Assembly: GCF_001870205.1 (NCBI RefSeq)
Contig: NZ_CP017267.1
Coordinates: 1,972,501 to 2,036,500 of the forward strand
DNA from: Vagococcus teuberi
GTDB lineage: Bacteria > Bacillota > Bacilli > Lactobacillales > Vagococcaceae
Length of the DNA: 64,000 nt
Reading direction: 5' to 3'
The notes below the pieces were generated by a model that was given only the letters and a program-made list of their open reading frames with translations, searched no databases and was not told where the DNA came from. Position 1 is the stretch's first letter. The number at the start of each line of letters is the position of its first letter. Below, one piece after another: positions 46,315-57,854 of this stretch. Position numbers and translations under genes: made by a program.

Positions 46315-47379
46315 TTAACCTCCTATAATTTCCATTAATTCCTGACGAATGTGTCGAGTGACATCAGTTGTTGAATAACTTCCACCTAAATCTTTTGTCA
46401 TAATATCTTTTTTCATCACTTGTCTAACTGCTTCATCCACCATGTCAGCTAATTTATATTGTTTAAAGCTATCTCGTAACATCATCGACACGGAATAAAT
46501 CATCGATAATGGGTTAGCCACGTTTTGACCCGCAATATCTGGTGCTGATCCATGAATTGGCTCAAATAAATGAATACCTGTTTTAGATAAACTAGAACTA
46601 GCTAATACTCCTAAACTTCCAGTTAACACAGAAGCTTCATCACTTAAAATATCGCCAAACATATTTTCAGTCACGATAACATCAAATTCTTTTGGTTTAG
46701 TAATCATCACCATCGCACAAGAATCCACTAATTGATGTTCTAGTGTCACATCTGGATAATCTTTACTCACCTCAATTGCCACTTGACGCCATAATTTGCT
46801 TGTTGCTAGTACATTTGATTTATCCACCGATGTGACTTTTTTTCGTCTTGTTTGAGCTAATTCAAATGCTGCACGCATGATACGCTCAATCTCTTCTTTT
46901 GTATAAATGCATGTATCTAACGCATTTTCTTCATTTAATTCGCGTGATTCACCAAAATAAATACCTCCAGTCAACTCACGAACAATCACAAAATCCGTAC
47001 CAGTAATTCTATCTTCTTTAATAGGTGATAAATGAACGAGTTCTTCTGAAACTTGAATTGGACGAATATTAGCATACAACGATAATTGTTTTCTAAGTGC
47101 TAAAAGTCCGGCTTCTGGTCGTTCTTTACAATGGTCCCACTTTGGTCCACCAATAGCTCCTAGTAAAATCGCATCTGATGACTGACAACTTTCAACTGTT
47201 TTTTCAGGAAGTGGTTTCCCAACTGCATCAATCGCAGCTCCACCAACTAATTCCTCAGATACTTCATAATCAAACAAGCCATTTTCTTTAAACACTGATA
47301 AAATATCTAGTCCTGCATCCATAATTTCCGGACCAATACCATCACCTTTTAATACTGTAATTTTAGTCACGTTTCTCAC
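46315..47379 (-). CDS. leuB: 3-isopropylmalate dehydrogenase
   Basis: 354 aa NAD-dependent decarboxylating dehydrogenase. Motifs: [11 protein letters not shown] (about 9-19), [23 protein letters not shown] (catalytic Lys region), the divalent-metal stretch [15 protein letters not shown] (about 236-250) and [15 protein letters not shown]. The frame opens with GTG at 47379, inside the leuA end. A second GTG at 47370 has AAGGTGA at better spacing and may be the true start. Confidence 0.94.
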   Translation of the reverse strand: MRNVTKITVLKGDGIGPEIMDAGLDILSVFKENGLFDYEVSEELVGGAAIDAVGKPLPEKTVESCQSSDAILLGAIGGPKWDHCKERPEAGLLALRKQLSLYANIRPIQVSEELVHLSPIKEDRITGTDFVIVRELTGGIYFGESRELNEENALDTCIYTKEEIERIMRAAFELAQTRRKKVTSVDKSNVLATSKLWRQVAIEVSKDYPDVTLEHQLVDSCAMVMITKPKEFDVIVTENMFGDILSDEASVLTGSLGVLASSSLSKTGIHLFEPIHGSAPDIAGQNVANPLSMIYSVSMMLRDSFKQYKLADMVDEAVRQVMKKDIMTKDLGGSYSTTDVTRHIRQELMEIIGG

Positions 47380-48892
47380 CTTCTCTTAGTTTACTAAATG
47401 CATTGAGATATGCTTTAGCTGAAGCTGTTAAAATATCAAAATCAATGCCCACTCCATGAACGGATTCCTGTGTTTCAGGGTCAGATACTTCTACATGAAC
47501 TTCTGCTTGCGCATCTTTTCCACTTGTTAGCGACTCTATTCTAAACGCATCTAATTGAACATCTTTATCCATGATTCGATTAATCGTATTATAAATTGCT
47601 TGGATACTTCCAAGTCCTGTTGCTGAATCTGATAATTGGTCATTTTCAGCCGTTTCAATTTCAATCACAGCAGCTTGTTGACCATTTGAAGTAAATTGCA
47701 ATTGTAAATTCTTTAATTCTAAACTTTGACTTGTGGAAATAGTATTACCAGCAACTAATGCATGAATGTCTCTGTCCAAAATGTTCTTCTTTTTATCTGC
47801 CAATACTTTAAACTCATCAAATAAAATTTGTTGTTCCTCTGGAGTTAAGTTCGTATAGCCTAACTCAATTAATTTCTGACCAAATGCATGGCTACCTGAT
47901 AATTTCCCAAGAGGCAAATGATTCGTTTTTAGTCCAATTAATTGTGGTGTCATAATTTCATAGGTATCAGGATGTTTCAATACCCCATCTTGATGAATGC
48001 CTGATTCATGAGCAAATGCATTGCCACCAATAATCGGTTTGGTTTTATGAATTGGGATACCTGACAATCGGCTAATCAAGTCACTCGTCATTTTCGTTTT
48101 TTCTAAAATGATATTTGTTTTTGCTTGATAAAAATCTTGTCTAATATGAAGAGCTAGTGCGACTTCTTCAATCGCTGTATTTCCCGCTCGCTCACCAATC
48201 CCGTTGATTGTTCCCTCAACTCGTCCCGCACCATTTTCAATGGCCGCTAAAGCATTTGCTGTTGCCATCCCCAAATCATTATGACAATGACAAGAAAAAA
48301 TCACGTTATCAATATTCTGACAATTTGAGGTAATATATTGAAATAATTCACCATACTCTGTTGGATTTGAATAGCCGACCGTATCTGGAACATTAATAAT
48401 TGTTGCACCCGCATCAACGGCTGTTTGAATGGCTTTAACTAAAAACTCTTTTTCAGTACGTGTAGCATCTTCCGGAGAAAATTGTACGTTTTCAAACAGT
48501 GATTTAGCGTACGCGACGTGCTCTTTAATCGAAGCTAGTACTTCTTCTTCACTCATATGGAGTTTGTATTTCATATGAATCTCACTTGTCGCTAAAAAAA
48601 CATGGATTTGTGGATGATTCGCGTGTTTTAATGCCTCATATGCAGCATCAATGTCTTTTTTACGACAACGAGCTAATCCAACAACAGTCATCTTATCCAC
48701 AGCTTTGGCAATTTCTGAAACAGCTTCGAAATCTCCTGGTGATGTGATTGGAAATCCTGCTTCTAATGCATCAATCCCATAACTTTCTAATTGTTTAGCG
48801 ATTCTTACTTTTTCAGCTGTATTAAAATTAACACCTGGTGTTTGTTCACCATCTCTTAGTGATGTATCAAAAAATTGAATAGTTTTCATCAT
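47363..48892 (-). CDS. leuA: 2-isopropylmalate synthase
   Basis: 509 aa. Condenses acetyl-CoA with 2-oxoisovalerate, the first committed leucine step. The catalytic barrel starts [14 protein letters not shown] (Mg2+ site), includes [11 protein letters not shown] and the His pair [13 protein letters not shown]-terminal regulatory domain (about 395-505) suits leucine feedback. Starts ATGATG with GGGGAG upstream. Transcribed from the ilv side through a Leu-leader attenuator just upstream. Confidence 0.95.
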   Translation of the reverse strand: MMKTIQFFDTSLRDGEQTPGVNFNTAEKVRIAKQLESYGIDALEAGFPITSPGDFEAVSEIAKAVDKMTVVGLARCRKKDIDAAYEALKHANHPQIHVFLATSEIHMKYKLHMSEEEVLASIKEHVAYAKSLFENVQFSPEDATRTEKEFLVKAIQTAVDAGATIINVPDTVGYSNPTEYGELFQYITSNCQNIDNVIFSCHCHNDLGMATANALAAIENGAGRVEGTINGIGERAGNTAIEEVALALHIRQDFYQAKTNIILEKTKMTSDLISRLSGIPIHKTKPIIGGNAFAHESGIHQDGVLKHPDTYEIMTPQLIGLKTNHLPLGKLSGSHAFGQKLIELGYTNLTPEEQQILFDEFKVLADKKKNILDRDIHALVAGNTISTSQSLELKNLQLQFTSNGQQAAVIEIETAENDQLSDSATGLGSIQAIYNTINRIMDKDVQLDAFRIESLTSGKDAQAEVHVEVSDPETQESVHGVGIDFDILTASAKAYLNAFSKLREGEKRD

Positions 48893-48904
48893 TATCTCCC
48901 CTTT

Positions 48905-48948
48905 AACAAATTAAAAAGACTCCTCACGTAGAAACATGAGAAGTCTTT
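48905..48948 (-). terminator. Attenuator terminator before leuA
   Basis: On the minus strand AAAGACTTCTCATG pairs with CGTGAGGAGTCTTT, followed by TTTTTT. It lies about 50 nt after the leader peptide stop and about 15 nt before the leuA ribosome site. Confidence 0.92.
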
Positions 48949-49000
48949 CAGTCAAGAATCCCATGTCAGACAAAGTCGAATAGGACCCATAGTGTACTAT

Positions 49001-49057
49001 CTACACTGGGCCCTGCATTAATAATAATCGATAAATGCTTGTCGTTGACTTTGTCAT
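49001..49057 (-). CDS. Leucine leader peptide controlling leuA attenuation
   Basis: 18-residue ORF MTKSTTSIYRLLLMQGPV ending in TAG, with AGGAGAGAG 8-9 nt before the ATG. Three consecutive TTA Leu codons are the sensor. Stalling there when Leu-tRNA is scarce would free an antiterminator. The GACAAAGTC overlapping the leader start is exactly complementary to GACTTTGTC about 85 nt downstream, and GGGCCCAGTGTA pairs with TACACTATGGGTCC, giving alternative folds. Lies between ilvA and leuA, as in Lactococcus-type leu leaders. Confidence 0.85.
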   Translation of the reverse strand: MTKSTTSIYRLLLMQGPV

Positions 49058-49070
49058 AACACTCTCTCCT

Positions 49071-50333
49071 TTAGACTAGTAATGTATACAATGATTCATT
49101 TTCTTGTAGATTAATATAATTTGGATCAAAAATTGTGAGTCGCTCAATTAACGAAGCGTAGTCAGCATGATTTTGGAGTAAAATACCAATCACAACTGGG
49201 CCACTTCCTCGATTAATTTTTTTCGTATACTCAAATTTAGTGATATCATCGTGTGGACCTAAAACGTCTGATACAAACTCTTTTAACGCCCCTGCTCTTT
49301 GCGGGAAATTAACCACAAAGTAATGTTTTAATCCTTCATAAATCAGTGAACGTTCTTCAATTTCAGGCATACGCTGAATATCATTATTTCCACCACTGAT
49401 AATACACACAACGGTTTTACCTTTGATATCATCTTTATAATCATCTAATGCCGTTACTGATAAGGCTCCTGCTGGCTCAACAACGATGGCTTGTTTCGTA
49501 TAAAGCTCTAAAATCGTGCTACATACTTTTCCAATAGGTACTTCACACACGCCATCTACCAATTCTTGACTGTGTAAAAAAGTCATTGCTCCTACTTCTT
49601 GCACAGCTGCCCCATCAACAAACTTATCTAGATGAGATAAGGGTGTCACTTTTTTCTCCTTTAAGGACAATGACATAGAGGCTGCTCCAACCGGCTCGAC
49701 TCCAATAATTTTTGTTGTTGGACTTTTATCTTTGAAATAGGCACTGATGCCACTGATTAATCCTCCACCACCAATAGGGGTAAAGACGTAATCAGCAGGT
49801 GACGCTTCTTTTTTATTTAATTGGTCAACAATTTCAAGAGCCACAGTTCCCTGTCCTGCAATAATGTTTTCATCGTCAAATGGGTTGATAAACGTTAATC
49901 CATGTTCTTCACCATAATGAATGGCCATATCTTTCGATTGATCAAACGTATCTCCAACAAGTTTGATTGTCACTTGATCTCCACCAAATGCTTCTACTTG
50001 GTTAACTTTTTGTTTTGGTGTCGTCACTGGCATAAAAATCGTAGCAGGAACTCCCATTTTAAAACATGTATAGGCAACTCCTTGTGCATGATTTCCAGCA
50101 CTGGCACACACCACCCCTTTAGCTAACTTTTCTTTTGATAATTGACTGATAGCATAATATGCTCCACGTAATTTAAACGACCGAACTATTTGTAAGTCTT
50201 CACGTTTTAAATATACATCAGCATCGTATTTTTTTGATAAGTAATCATCGTATTGGAGTAGTGTTTTAGTTACCACCGGTTCCAATATATGATTGGCTTT
50301 TTCAACTTGTTCACTTGTCACCAACGTCCCCAT
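49071..50333 (-). CDS. ilvA: Threonine ammonia-lyase (biosynthetic)
   Basis: 420 aa fold-type II PLP enzyme producing 2-oxobutyrate for isoleucine. The PLP Lys lies in VRSFKLRGAYYAI (about 50-62), the phosphate loop in GGGGLISG, and the Ser-Gly turn in CIISGGNND. A shorter C-terminal ACT-like regulatory domain (about 335-420, HYFVVNFPQRAGALKEF) is present. 12 nt after ilvC. Confidence 0.94.
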   Translation of the reverse strand: MGTLVTSEQVEKANHILEPVVTKTLLQYDDYLSKKYDADVYLKREDLQIVRSFKLRGAYYAISQLSKEKLAKGVVCASAGNHAQGVAYTCFKMGVPATIFMPVTTPKQKVNQVEAFGGDQVTIKLVGDTFDQSKDMAIHYGEEHGLTFINPFDDENIIAGQGTVALEIVDQLNKKEASPADYVFTPIGGGGLISGISAYFKDKSPTTKIIGVEPVGAASMSLSLKEKKVTPLSHLDKFVDGAAVQEVGAMTFLHSQELVDGVCEVPIGKVCSTILELYTKQAIVVEPAGALSVTALDDYKDDIKGKTVVCIISGGNNDIQRMPEIEERSLIYEGLKHYFVVNFPQRAGALKEFVSDVLGPHDDITKFEYTKKINRGSGPVVIGILLQNHADYASLIERLTIFDPNYINLQENESLYTLLV

Positions 50334-50344
50334 AGAAACGCCTC

Positions 50345-51358
<1,014 letters not shown>

Positions 51359-51361
51359 TTA

Positions 51362-51847
51362 TTATTTTATAGAACTTCTAAGTAACCCTGTAATTCCGGT
51401 TCTTGCAAGCTCTTGAATCCCATATACTTTTAATACATCTACTAATGCATCAATTTTTTCACTGCTTCCAGCTATTTGGATGATAATAGATTGACTACTC
51501 ACATCAATGACACTTGCTCTGAATGGCTCAATCATCGACATAATTTCTTGTCGATTGATACTAGTTGTTGCAACTTTTATCAGTGCCAGTTCTCTCTCTA
51601 AATGAGAGTCTGCACTCATATCGATGACTTTTATGACATCAATTTGTTTATTTAGTTGTTTAATCAATTGCTCCATTTGAAAATCCGAGTCAACACTTAC
51701 AACTATGGTAATTCTTGACACATCAGGGTTTTCTGTGACACCTACAGAAATACTTTCAATATTAAACTGACGTCTAGTGAGTACTCCTGAAATACGATTT
51801 AATACACCTGATGTGTTTCTAACTTTCGCTGAAATTATTCGTCTCAT
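51362..51847 (-). CDS. ilvN: Acetolactate synthase small (regulatory) subunit
   Basis: 161 aa. N-terminal ACT domain begins RRIISAKVRNTSGVLNRISGVLTRRQFNIESISVG, the valine-binding fold of IlvN/IlvH. A C-terminal half typical of the family follows. Starts in overlap with the ilvB stop (4 nt). Confidence 0.95.
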   Translation of the reverse strand: MRRIISAKVRNTSGVLNRISGVLTRRQFNIESISVGVTENPDVSRITIVVSVDSDFQMEQLIKQLNKQIDVIKVIDMSADSHLERELALIKVATTSINRQEIMSMIEPFRASVIDVSSQSIIIQIAGSSEKIDALVDVLKVYGIQELARTGITGLLRSSIK

Positions 51848-53523
51848 CTTTTCACCACCCCAATCATTTCATTATTAGGTTTTCCTGGTGGCACCATTGG
51901 CAACACATGCTCTGTTGGTGAGCAATTAATTTCAATTACCATTGGCTCTTTTTCTTTAAACGCCTGAATCAACTCTTCTTCCAATATTTCAGCATTATCT
52001 AGTCTGACAGATTTTAAATGATACGCTTCTGCCATTTTTTGAAAATCTGGTTGATTATAAAATACCGATTCAGAACGTCTTTCGTTAAAGAAACTCTCTT
52101 GCCACTGACGAACCATACCAAGTGAATGGTTGTTTATCAAAATGACTTTCGGTGCAAGATGATACTGCTCTATGATAGCTAGCTCTTGGTTGGTCATTTG
52201 AAAGCCACCATCGCCAACAATAATCACCACTTGTTTATCTGGTTTGGCTAATTGTGCGCCAACACCAGCTGGAATACCGTATCCCATCGTGCCTAAACCA
52301 CCACTAGTAATCAGTTGATTTTGATATTTAAATGGATAAAATTGGGCTGCCCACATTTGATGTTGACCAACATCTGTGGCGACGATTGCTTCACCATTAG
52401 TAATTTTCCCAATAAGTTCAATCGCTCGTTGTGGTTTGATTTCTTCCACAGTTTCTTCATAAGTAAATGGTGCTTCTGTTTGATAATTTTTAACTGTGTC
52501 ACGCCAATCATCATAGTTTTCTGTATTAAATGTTTCTTTATTTAATAATCGAATGACTTCTTTAGCATCCCCTACAATCGGAATATCTGTTGGAATAATT
52601 TTCCCAATTTCAGCTGGATCAATATCCACATGAATAATGGTTTTATCTTTTGCTAAACTTTCTGGGCAACTAGCTAATCGATCATCAAAGCGAGATCCGA
52701 TATTGATTAACAAATCTGCTTCCATCAATGCTTGATTGGCTGCATAGGAACCATGCATACCACCCATGCCTAAAAATAAATCATTATCTGTTGGTACAAT
52801 TCCTAAGCCAAGGAGAGTTGATACAACTGGAATTTTTGAATTTTCTAATAATTCTCTAAATTCGGTCGTCCCATCACTGTGATGAATGCCCGCACCAATT
52901 AAGAAAACTGGTTTACTTGCTTGATTTATCGCAGTCACGACTTTCTTTATTTGATTAGGATGTGGCATATAATTTGGTTGATAGCTTGGTATATGCACAT
53001 CGGCTATTTTTTTGACCGGTGTTTCATCTAACGTGATATCTTTTGGTAAATCGATCACCACTGGTCCTTTTCTTCCTGTTGTCGCAATATGAAAAGCTTC
53101 TTTAATCACTTTAGGTAAATCTTCTACTTTTCTCACTTGATAGTTATATTTCGTGATAGGAGTAGTTAATCCTAAAATATCGGCTTCTTGAAAAGCATCT
53201 TTCCCGATACCACTACTGGCTACTTGACCTGTAAAGACAATTAATGGTACCGAATCACTCATCGCATCGGCTATTCCCGTAATCACATTGGTGGCTCCAG
53301 GGCCGCTTGTTACTAAAACGACTCCTGGTTTGCCACTGGCTTTAGCATATCCTTCTGCTGCATGTACCGCTCCTTGTTCATGTCGCGTCAAAATATGCGG
53401 AATTTTTTTGTCATACAAGCTATCGTAAAGTGGCAAAACCGCTCCACCTGGATAACCAAATATCATCTCAACATCTTCATCCAATAAGGAATCAATGAAT
53501 AGCTCTGTTCCTTTTTTATTCAT
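51844..53523 (-). CDS. ilvB: Acetolactate synthase large (catalytic) subunit
   Basis: About 559 aa from ATG 53523, with AAGGGGG upstream; a GTG at 53544 would overlap ilvD. ThDP-dependent. N-domain FGYPGGAVLPLYDSL, the ThDP glutamate in TRHEQGAVHAAEGYA, and the Mg/ThDP motif GDGGFQMTNQELAII...NNHSLGMVRQWQ (about 440-475). The biosynthetic AHAS form is supported by the adjacent ilvN. Confidence 0.95.
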   Translation of the reverse strand: MNKKGTELFIDSLLDEDVEMIFGYPGGAVLPLYDSLYDKKIPHILTRHEQGAVHAAEGYAKASGKPGVVLVTSGPGATNVITGIADAMSDSVPLIVFTGQVASSGIGKDAFQEADILGLTTPITKYNYQVRKVEDLPKVIKEAFHIATTGRKGPVVIDLPKDITLDETPVKKIADVHIPSYQPNYMPHPNQIKKVVTAINQASKPVFLIGAGIHHSDGTTEFRELLENSKIPVVSTLLGLGIVPTDNDLFLGMGGMHGSYAANQALMEADLLINIGSRFDDRLASCPESLAKDKTIIHVDIDPAEIGKIIPTDIPIVGDAKEVIRLLNKETFNTENYDDWRDTVKNYQTEAPFTYEETVEEIKPQRAIELIGKITNGEAIVATDVGQHQMWAAQFYPFKYQNQLITSGGLGTMGYGIPAGVGAQLAKPDKQVVIIVGDGGFQMTNQELAIIEQYHLAPKVILINNHSLGMVRQWQESFFNERRSESVFYNQPDFQKMAEAYHLKSVRLDNAEILEEELIQAFKEKEPMVIEINCSPTEHVLPMVPPGKPNNEMIGVVKR

Positions 53524-53536
53524 ACGACTTGCCCCC

Positions 53537-55231
53537 TTACTCACCCATCAAATTATCTGGTATTCTCATAATAGCCCCTGTATGTGCTGAGGTTACTAAA
53601 GCTGTATATCGTGCTAGATATCCTTTTGTTACTTTTGCTTTAAATGGTTTTTTCTTCGCTTTTCTCTCATCTAATTCATCATAAGATACAGCTAAATTGA
53701 TTATACGATTCACTAAATCAATTTCAATTTCATCGCCATCTTCAACCAATCCAATTGGTCCACCTTCGGCTGCTTCTGGTGAAATATGTCCTACTGCAAT
53801 TCCACGTGTCGCACCAGAAAAACGTCCATCAGTAATTAAAGCAACATCTTTTCCTAATCCGCGGCCAACAATACTTGATGTTGGTGCTAGCATCTCTGGC
53901 ATTCCTGGGCCACCTTTTGGTCCTTCATAACGAATCACCACAACATGTCCTTTTTGTACTGTATGATTATCAATCGCGGCAACAGCTTCATCATGTGAGT
54001 CAAAGCAAATCGCTTTTCCTTTAAATACTGAAATAGACGGATCAACCCCTCCAACTTTAATGACACAACCTTCTGGTGCAATATTTCCATAAAGAATTGA
54101 TAAGCCACCAACAGGACTGTATGCATTCTCTTTTGGTCGAATCACTTCTTCATTGTTAATCAAAGCATTTTGAACGTTTTCTCTAATTGTTTTTCCAGTA
54201 ACTGTGATACGATCTGGATGAATGGCTCCTTCGATACTAGTTAATTCATTCATGATAGCTGGCACGCCACCTGCTTCATGTACATCATGCATTGAATAAG
54301 AAGATGATGGCGCAATTTTTGATAAATAAGGCACACGTTTAGCAATCTCATTAACATCAGATAAGTCATACTCAATTTCTGCTTCATTGGCAATAGCTAA
54401 TGTATGCAACACCGTATTAGTTGAGCCGCCCATTGCCATATCTAAGGCAAACGCATCATCAATTGCTTCTTTTGTAATAATATCTCGTGGCTTTATTTGT
54501 TTTTCTACAAGGTCCATTAAATGAACGGCTGATTGTTTTATTAATTCACGACGCTCATCAGAGACTGCCAACGCTGTTCCATTATAAGGTACAGCCATTC
54601 CTAAAACTTCCATTAAACAATTCATTGAATTTGCTGTAAACATTCCTGCACAAGAGCCACATGTTGGGCAAGCATTTTGTTCCATGAATAAGAATTCTTC
54701 TTTTGTCATGCCACCTTCTTTAAATGCTCCAACTGCTTCAAACATAGATGATAAGGTTGCAGCCTTACCGGTTGGATCAATCCCTGCTTTCATTGGCCCC
54801 CCTGAACAAAAGATGCTTGGTACATTTGTTCTTACAGCTGCCATTAACATGCCTGGTGTGATTTTGTCACAGTTTGGAATATAAAATACCCCATCAAACC
54901 AGTGGGCATTAATCACCGTTTCGGCTGCATCCGCAATGATTTCACGACTAGGTAGAGAGTAACGCATGCCAATATGTCCCATCGCAATCCCATCGTCAAC
55001 GCCAATTGTATTAAACTCAAACGGAATGCCGCCAGCTTCACGAATCGCTTCTTTTGCGATATCTGCTAATTCTCTTAAATGCACATGTCCTGGTACAATA
55101 TCAATGTATGAATTACAAATAGCAATAAATGGTTTGTTCATGTCTTTGGCATTTTTCACTTGTCCTGTTGCGTACAACAAACTTCTTGCTGGTGCTGCGT
55201 CGACACCTTTTTTGATTTTGTCACTTCTCAT
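53537..55231 (-). CDS. ilvD: Dihydroxy-acid dehydratase
   Basis: 564 aa from ATG 55231, preceded by AGGAGG; the frame to 55285 runs through the attenuator terminator and is not real. The Fe-S cysteines are visible in [14 protein letters not shown] and [17 protein letters not shown]. The C-terminal [13 protein letters not shown] and [14 protein letters not shown] motifs are typical. First enzyme gene of the ilv operon. Confidence 0.95.
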   Translation of the reverse strand: MRSDKIKKGVDAAPARSLLYATGQVKNAKDMNKPFIAICNSYIDIVPGHVHLRELADIAKEAIREAGGIPFEFNTIGVDDGIAMGHIGMRYSLPSREIIADAAETVINAHWFDGVFYIPNCDKITPGMLMAAVRTNVPSIFCSGGPMKAGIDPTGKAATLSSMFEAVGAFKEGGMTKEEFLFMEQNACPTCGSCAGMFTANSMNCLMEVLGMAVPYNGTALAVSDERRELIKQSAVHLMDLVEKQIKPRDIITKEAIDDAFALDMAMGGSTNTVLHTLAIANEAEIEYDLSDVNEIAKRVPYLSKIAPSSSYSMHDVHEAGGVPAIMNELTSIEGAIHPDRITVTGKTIRENVQNALINNEEVIRPKENAYSPVGGLSILYGNIAPEGCVIKVGGVDPSISVFKGKAICFDSHDEAVAAIDNHTVQKGHVVVIRYEGPKGGPGMPEMLAPTSSIVGRGLGKDVALITDGRFSGATRGIAVGHISPEAAEGGPIGLVEDGDEIEIDLVNRIINLAVSYDELDERKAKKKPFKAKVTKGYLARYTALVTSAHTGAIMRIPDNLMGE

Positions 55232-55254
55232 TATAATTTCCTCCTCTAAGAATA

Positions 55255-55300
55255 AAAGAAAAAGCATTCCATTTAAGTATGACACTCAATGGAATGCTTT
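55255..55300 (-). terminator. Attenuator terminator before ilvD
   Basis: AAAGCATTCCAT pairs exactly with ATGGAATGCTTT on the minus strand (loop about 16 nt), followed by a T-rich run, then the ilvD ribosome site. Confidence 0.93.
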
Positions 55301-55370
55301 AAGGCAAGAATCCCATTATCTTACAACAAATAGGAACTCGACCTGTAGATGTTTTTTCACCCAACGTGTC

Positions 55371-55424
55371 CTAGTTCCTAACCTGTAATAAAATAATGAC
55401 TAAATTATTCTTGCTCTCTCTCAT
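55371..55424 (-). CDS. Branched-chain leader peptide controlling ilvD attenuation
   Basis: 17-residue ORF MRESKNNLVIILLQVRN ending TAG. It contains Leu-Val-Ile-Ile-Leu-Leu and a further Val, seven branched-chain codons in total. AAAGGGGA lies about 8 nt before the ATG. Located between a strong promoter and the terminator ahead of ilvD, so shortage of any of the three amino acids should relieve termination. Confidence 0.87.
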   Translation of the reverse strand: MRESKNNLVIILLQVRN

Positions 55425-55472
55425 GATAATGTTCCCCTTTAATTGGAATTTGATTAAAATATTATTAAAGTA

Positions 55473-55501
55473 AATATAGACTTATCTTGTAAAACTGTCA
55501 A
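55473..55501 (-). promoter_or_regulatory. Promoter of the ilv-leu operon
   Basis: On the minus strand TTGACA (-35, 55496-55501) and TATATT (-10, 55473-55478) are 17 bp apart, about 45 nt before the leader peptide. Confidence 0.88.
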
Positions 55502-55655
55502 CAGTTTTTTTGATTTTTTTATTTTTAGGTCTTTTTAATCTATTTGTTTTTATGATACAATTTTATTTAATATATTATAAATAGTAACACATTTATTTTT
55601 TATTAACCATCATTTTTTGAAAATAGTTAAAGTTTTTATATAGGAGGAATAATCT

Positions 55656-55898
55656 ATGAAATTATATGAACAATATAGAGATACCAAGTCTTATGATGAT
55701 GATTTTTTAAGATGGTTACTAATCAGAAAACTAAATTTAAAACAACAATTAGCTATTATTTTTGTGCTTTGGATGGTGTGGATTATTTTAGCTCCTAATC
55801 TTGTTTTTTGGGTAACTTTTTTCAAATACGCTATCATTATTTCGCTTATAACTGCTTTAATCGTCTTTATTAAAAAAAGATTAAAACTGTTATCTTGA
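55656..55898 (+). CDS. Small membrane protein of unknown function
   Basis: 80 aa with AGGAGG before ATG. A charged N-terminus (about 1-30) is followed by two membrane helices (about 33-51 and 54-70) and a basic tail. Divergent from the ilv leader, single gene. No family recognised. Confidence 0.72.
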   Translation: MKLYEQYRDTKSYDDDFLRWLLIRKLNLKQQLAIIFVLWMVWIILAPNLVFWVTFFKYAIIISLITALIVFIKKRLKLLS

Positions 55899-55980
55899 AT
55901 AGATATCATTAGCCTTCTCATAAAAAATCAGGATAATATAACTATACTGTTATCAATCCTAAAGTATGAGGAGGTTTCTC

Positions 55981-57084
55981 TTGTTGAAAAAATATAGTTG
56001 GAAAGTTCTTTCTGTGGTCATTTTATTATTAAATGCTTGGTGGATTTTCCAAACATTTCAATACGACCACTACCAAGAACCACTTGGTAAAATAACTAAA
56101 GTTAAAATAGTAGAAAAAAACGACACCATTGATGAACATCAAAACAAAGATATTATCTCTACCCAACAAATCCATCTAACTCTTTTATCTACAAAAAATA
56201 AAGGAAAAGAGCTAACTATTTTAAATAAATTTAGCCAATCACGAATCAAAGATCAAGAGTATAAAACAGGTGATTTAGTCTTTTTGTCTATTAAAGACAA
56301 CGATTTTTCACAAGCAACTATCATTGACAGTAAACGTGATACTGGACTAGCAATATTGATGTTAGGATTTGTTTTACTACTGATTGTAATTGGGCGAAAA
56401 AGTGGTGTAGCATCATTGATTGGATTACTTATCAATACGGGACTATTTTACTTACTTTTGGTTCTGTATGAACATGTCTCGAGTCAATCACTCATTTGGC
56501 TTTCTTTATTATTTTTCCCGATTATTGTCGCCAGTACATTAATTGTCTCAAATGGCTGGAACCAAAAAACAAAAATTTCTATACTTACAACTTTATGTAG
56601 CACCCTTATTACCTTTGTTCTTGGTGTCAGTATCATTACTTTACTAAAGCATAAAGGACTACGATATGAGGAGATGGAGTTAATAACTAGACCACAACAT
56701 GTCTTATTTATCTCAAGTTTATTAATTGGGACAATGGGTGCTTCCATGGACATTTCGATTACATTAAGCACTGCCATGAATGAAATCTCTCAAAGGCATA
56801 AACAATTAACACCTCAATCATTGTATCAATCAGGGATTCAAGTTGGTTCTGAGGTCATTGGGCCAATGATTAATACCATGTTTTTTTCTTATTTGAGTGG
56901 ATCGATTCCTTTAATTTTGATTTTTTTAAGAAACGATATGTCGTTTAACTATACGTTTCCTATCTCTCTCTCTCTTGAAATGACACGTGCGTTAATTGGT
57001 AGCATTGGGATCGTCTTGACTATTCCCATCACCAGTTACATCGCCAGTATCTTTCTAACAAGGGGGAATCAGTATGAGCGTTAA
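55981..57084 (+). CDS. YibE/F-like multi-pass membrane protein
   Basis: About 367 aa. The first ATG (55966) overlaps its own AGGAGG, so TTG at 55981 or 55984 is the likelier start. N-terminal helix, an extracytoplasmic soluble segment (about 25-110), then about seven membrane helices with the YibE/F pattern (SLLIGTMGASMDISITLSTAM; GSEVIGPMINTMFFSYLSG). Together with the next gene it forms a conserved pair; function is unknown, probably transport. Confidence 0.88.
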   Translation: MLKKYSWKVLSVVILLLNAWWIFQTFQYDHYQEPLGKITKVKIVEKNDTIDEHQNKDIISTQQIHLTLLSTKNKGKELTILNKFSQSRIKDQEYKTGDLVFLSIKDNDFSQATIIDSKRDTGLAILMLGFVLLLIVIGRKSGVASLIGLLINTGLFYLLLVLYEHVSSQSLIWLSLLFFPIIVASTLIVSNGWNQKTKISILTTLCSTLITFVLGVSIITLLKHKGLRYEEMELITRPQHVLFISSLLIGTMGASMDISITLSTAMNEISQRHKQLTPQSLYQSGIQVGSEVIGPMINTMFFSYLSGSIPLILIFLRNDMSFNYTFPISLSLEMTRALIGSIGIVLTIPITSYIASIFLTRGNQYER

Positions 57085-57820
57085 CTTAGTATTATTTATG
57101 GTTCTGATTTTTTTATTATGGTATTTTCAACAACGTAAAGGTGTCCTTACTCTTATCACACTAGCTATTAATTTAGCGATGTTATTTGTCATGATTTTGT
57201 GTATTAATATAGGATTTTCACCAATTTTTTTAACGATTTTAACGTCGATTTTAATTAGCGCAAATAATTTATTTAATATCAATGGGTACAATGACTCAAC
57301 TAAATCTGCTTTTATTAGCAGTACTTTTGTCATCTTTTTAATGGTCCTACCGATACTTTTTGTTACCTCAACGTTACATCTTCAAGGAATTCCTCTTGAA
57401 GGCCTAATGGAGATGGATATGTATTCCTTACATATTGGAGTATCTTTCGTTGATTTAAGTGTCGCTGTATTATTGATGACCGTCGTTGCAGCGATTAATG
57501 ATATCGCTATTTCGATTACATCTTCTATGATAGAAATCAAAGAGAAATTACCTGATTTGTCATTATCTGAATGGAAAAAATCCGGTCTAACTGTTGGAAA
57601 AGATGTCTTAGGGCCAACGATTAATACATTAATTTTTGCAGCGATTGGTAGCCAATTTGCCTTATTGATTTGGGTATTTGATTTAAAATATAGTCTGACA
57701 CAGCTAGTGAATAGTAAATTAATTGTGACAGAGTGGGTGGCGATTATTTTTAGTGGTATTAGTATTGCCATCACCATCCCTATCACTATTTTTCTACTCA
57801 CAAAACAAGTTAATGATTGA
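57074..57820 (+). CDS. YibE/F-like membrane protein
   Basis: 248 aa, about seven helices, paralogous to the C-terminal part of the preceding protein: VVAAINDIAISITSSMIEI and GKDVLGPTINTLIFAAIGS repeat its patterns. ATG with GGGGGA upstream, overlapping the preceding stop by 11 nt, so the two products probably act as one complex. Confidence 0.88.
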   Translation: MSVNLVLFMVLIFLLWYFQQRKGVLTLITLAINLAMLFVMILCINIGFSPIFLTILTSILISANNLFNINGYNDSTKSAFISSTFVIFLMVLPILFVTSTLHLQGIPLEGLMEMDMYSLHIGVSFVDLSVAVLLMTVVAAINDIAISITSSMIEIKEKLPDLSLSEWKKSGLTVGKDVLGPTINTLIFAAIGSQFALLIWVFDLKYSLTQLVNSKLIVTEWVAIIFSGISIAITIPITIFLLTKQVND

Positions 57821-57844
57821 CAATTCGTTATATTCTGTTAAAAT
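57817..57844 (+). promoter_or_regulatory. Likely promoter of the M-box transcript
   Basis: TTGACA (57817-57822) overlapping the yibF-like stop, and TAAATA (about 57839-57844) about 16 bp further on, 15-20 nt ahead of the M-box. Confidence 0.6.
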
Positions 57845-57854
57845 AAAACACGAT

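Noticed and set aside
55232-55285. N-terminal extension of ilvD
   Set aside because: The extension is encoded by the attenuator terminator; AGGAGG marks the ATG at 55231.
57382-57801. Minus-strand ORF of 139 codons
   Set aside because: Antisense shadow of the second YibE/F gene.
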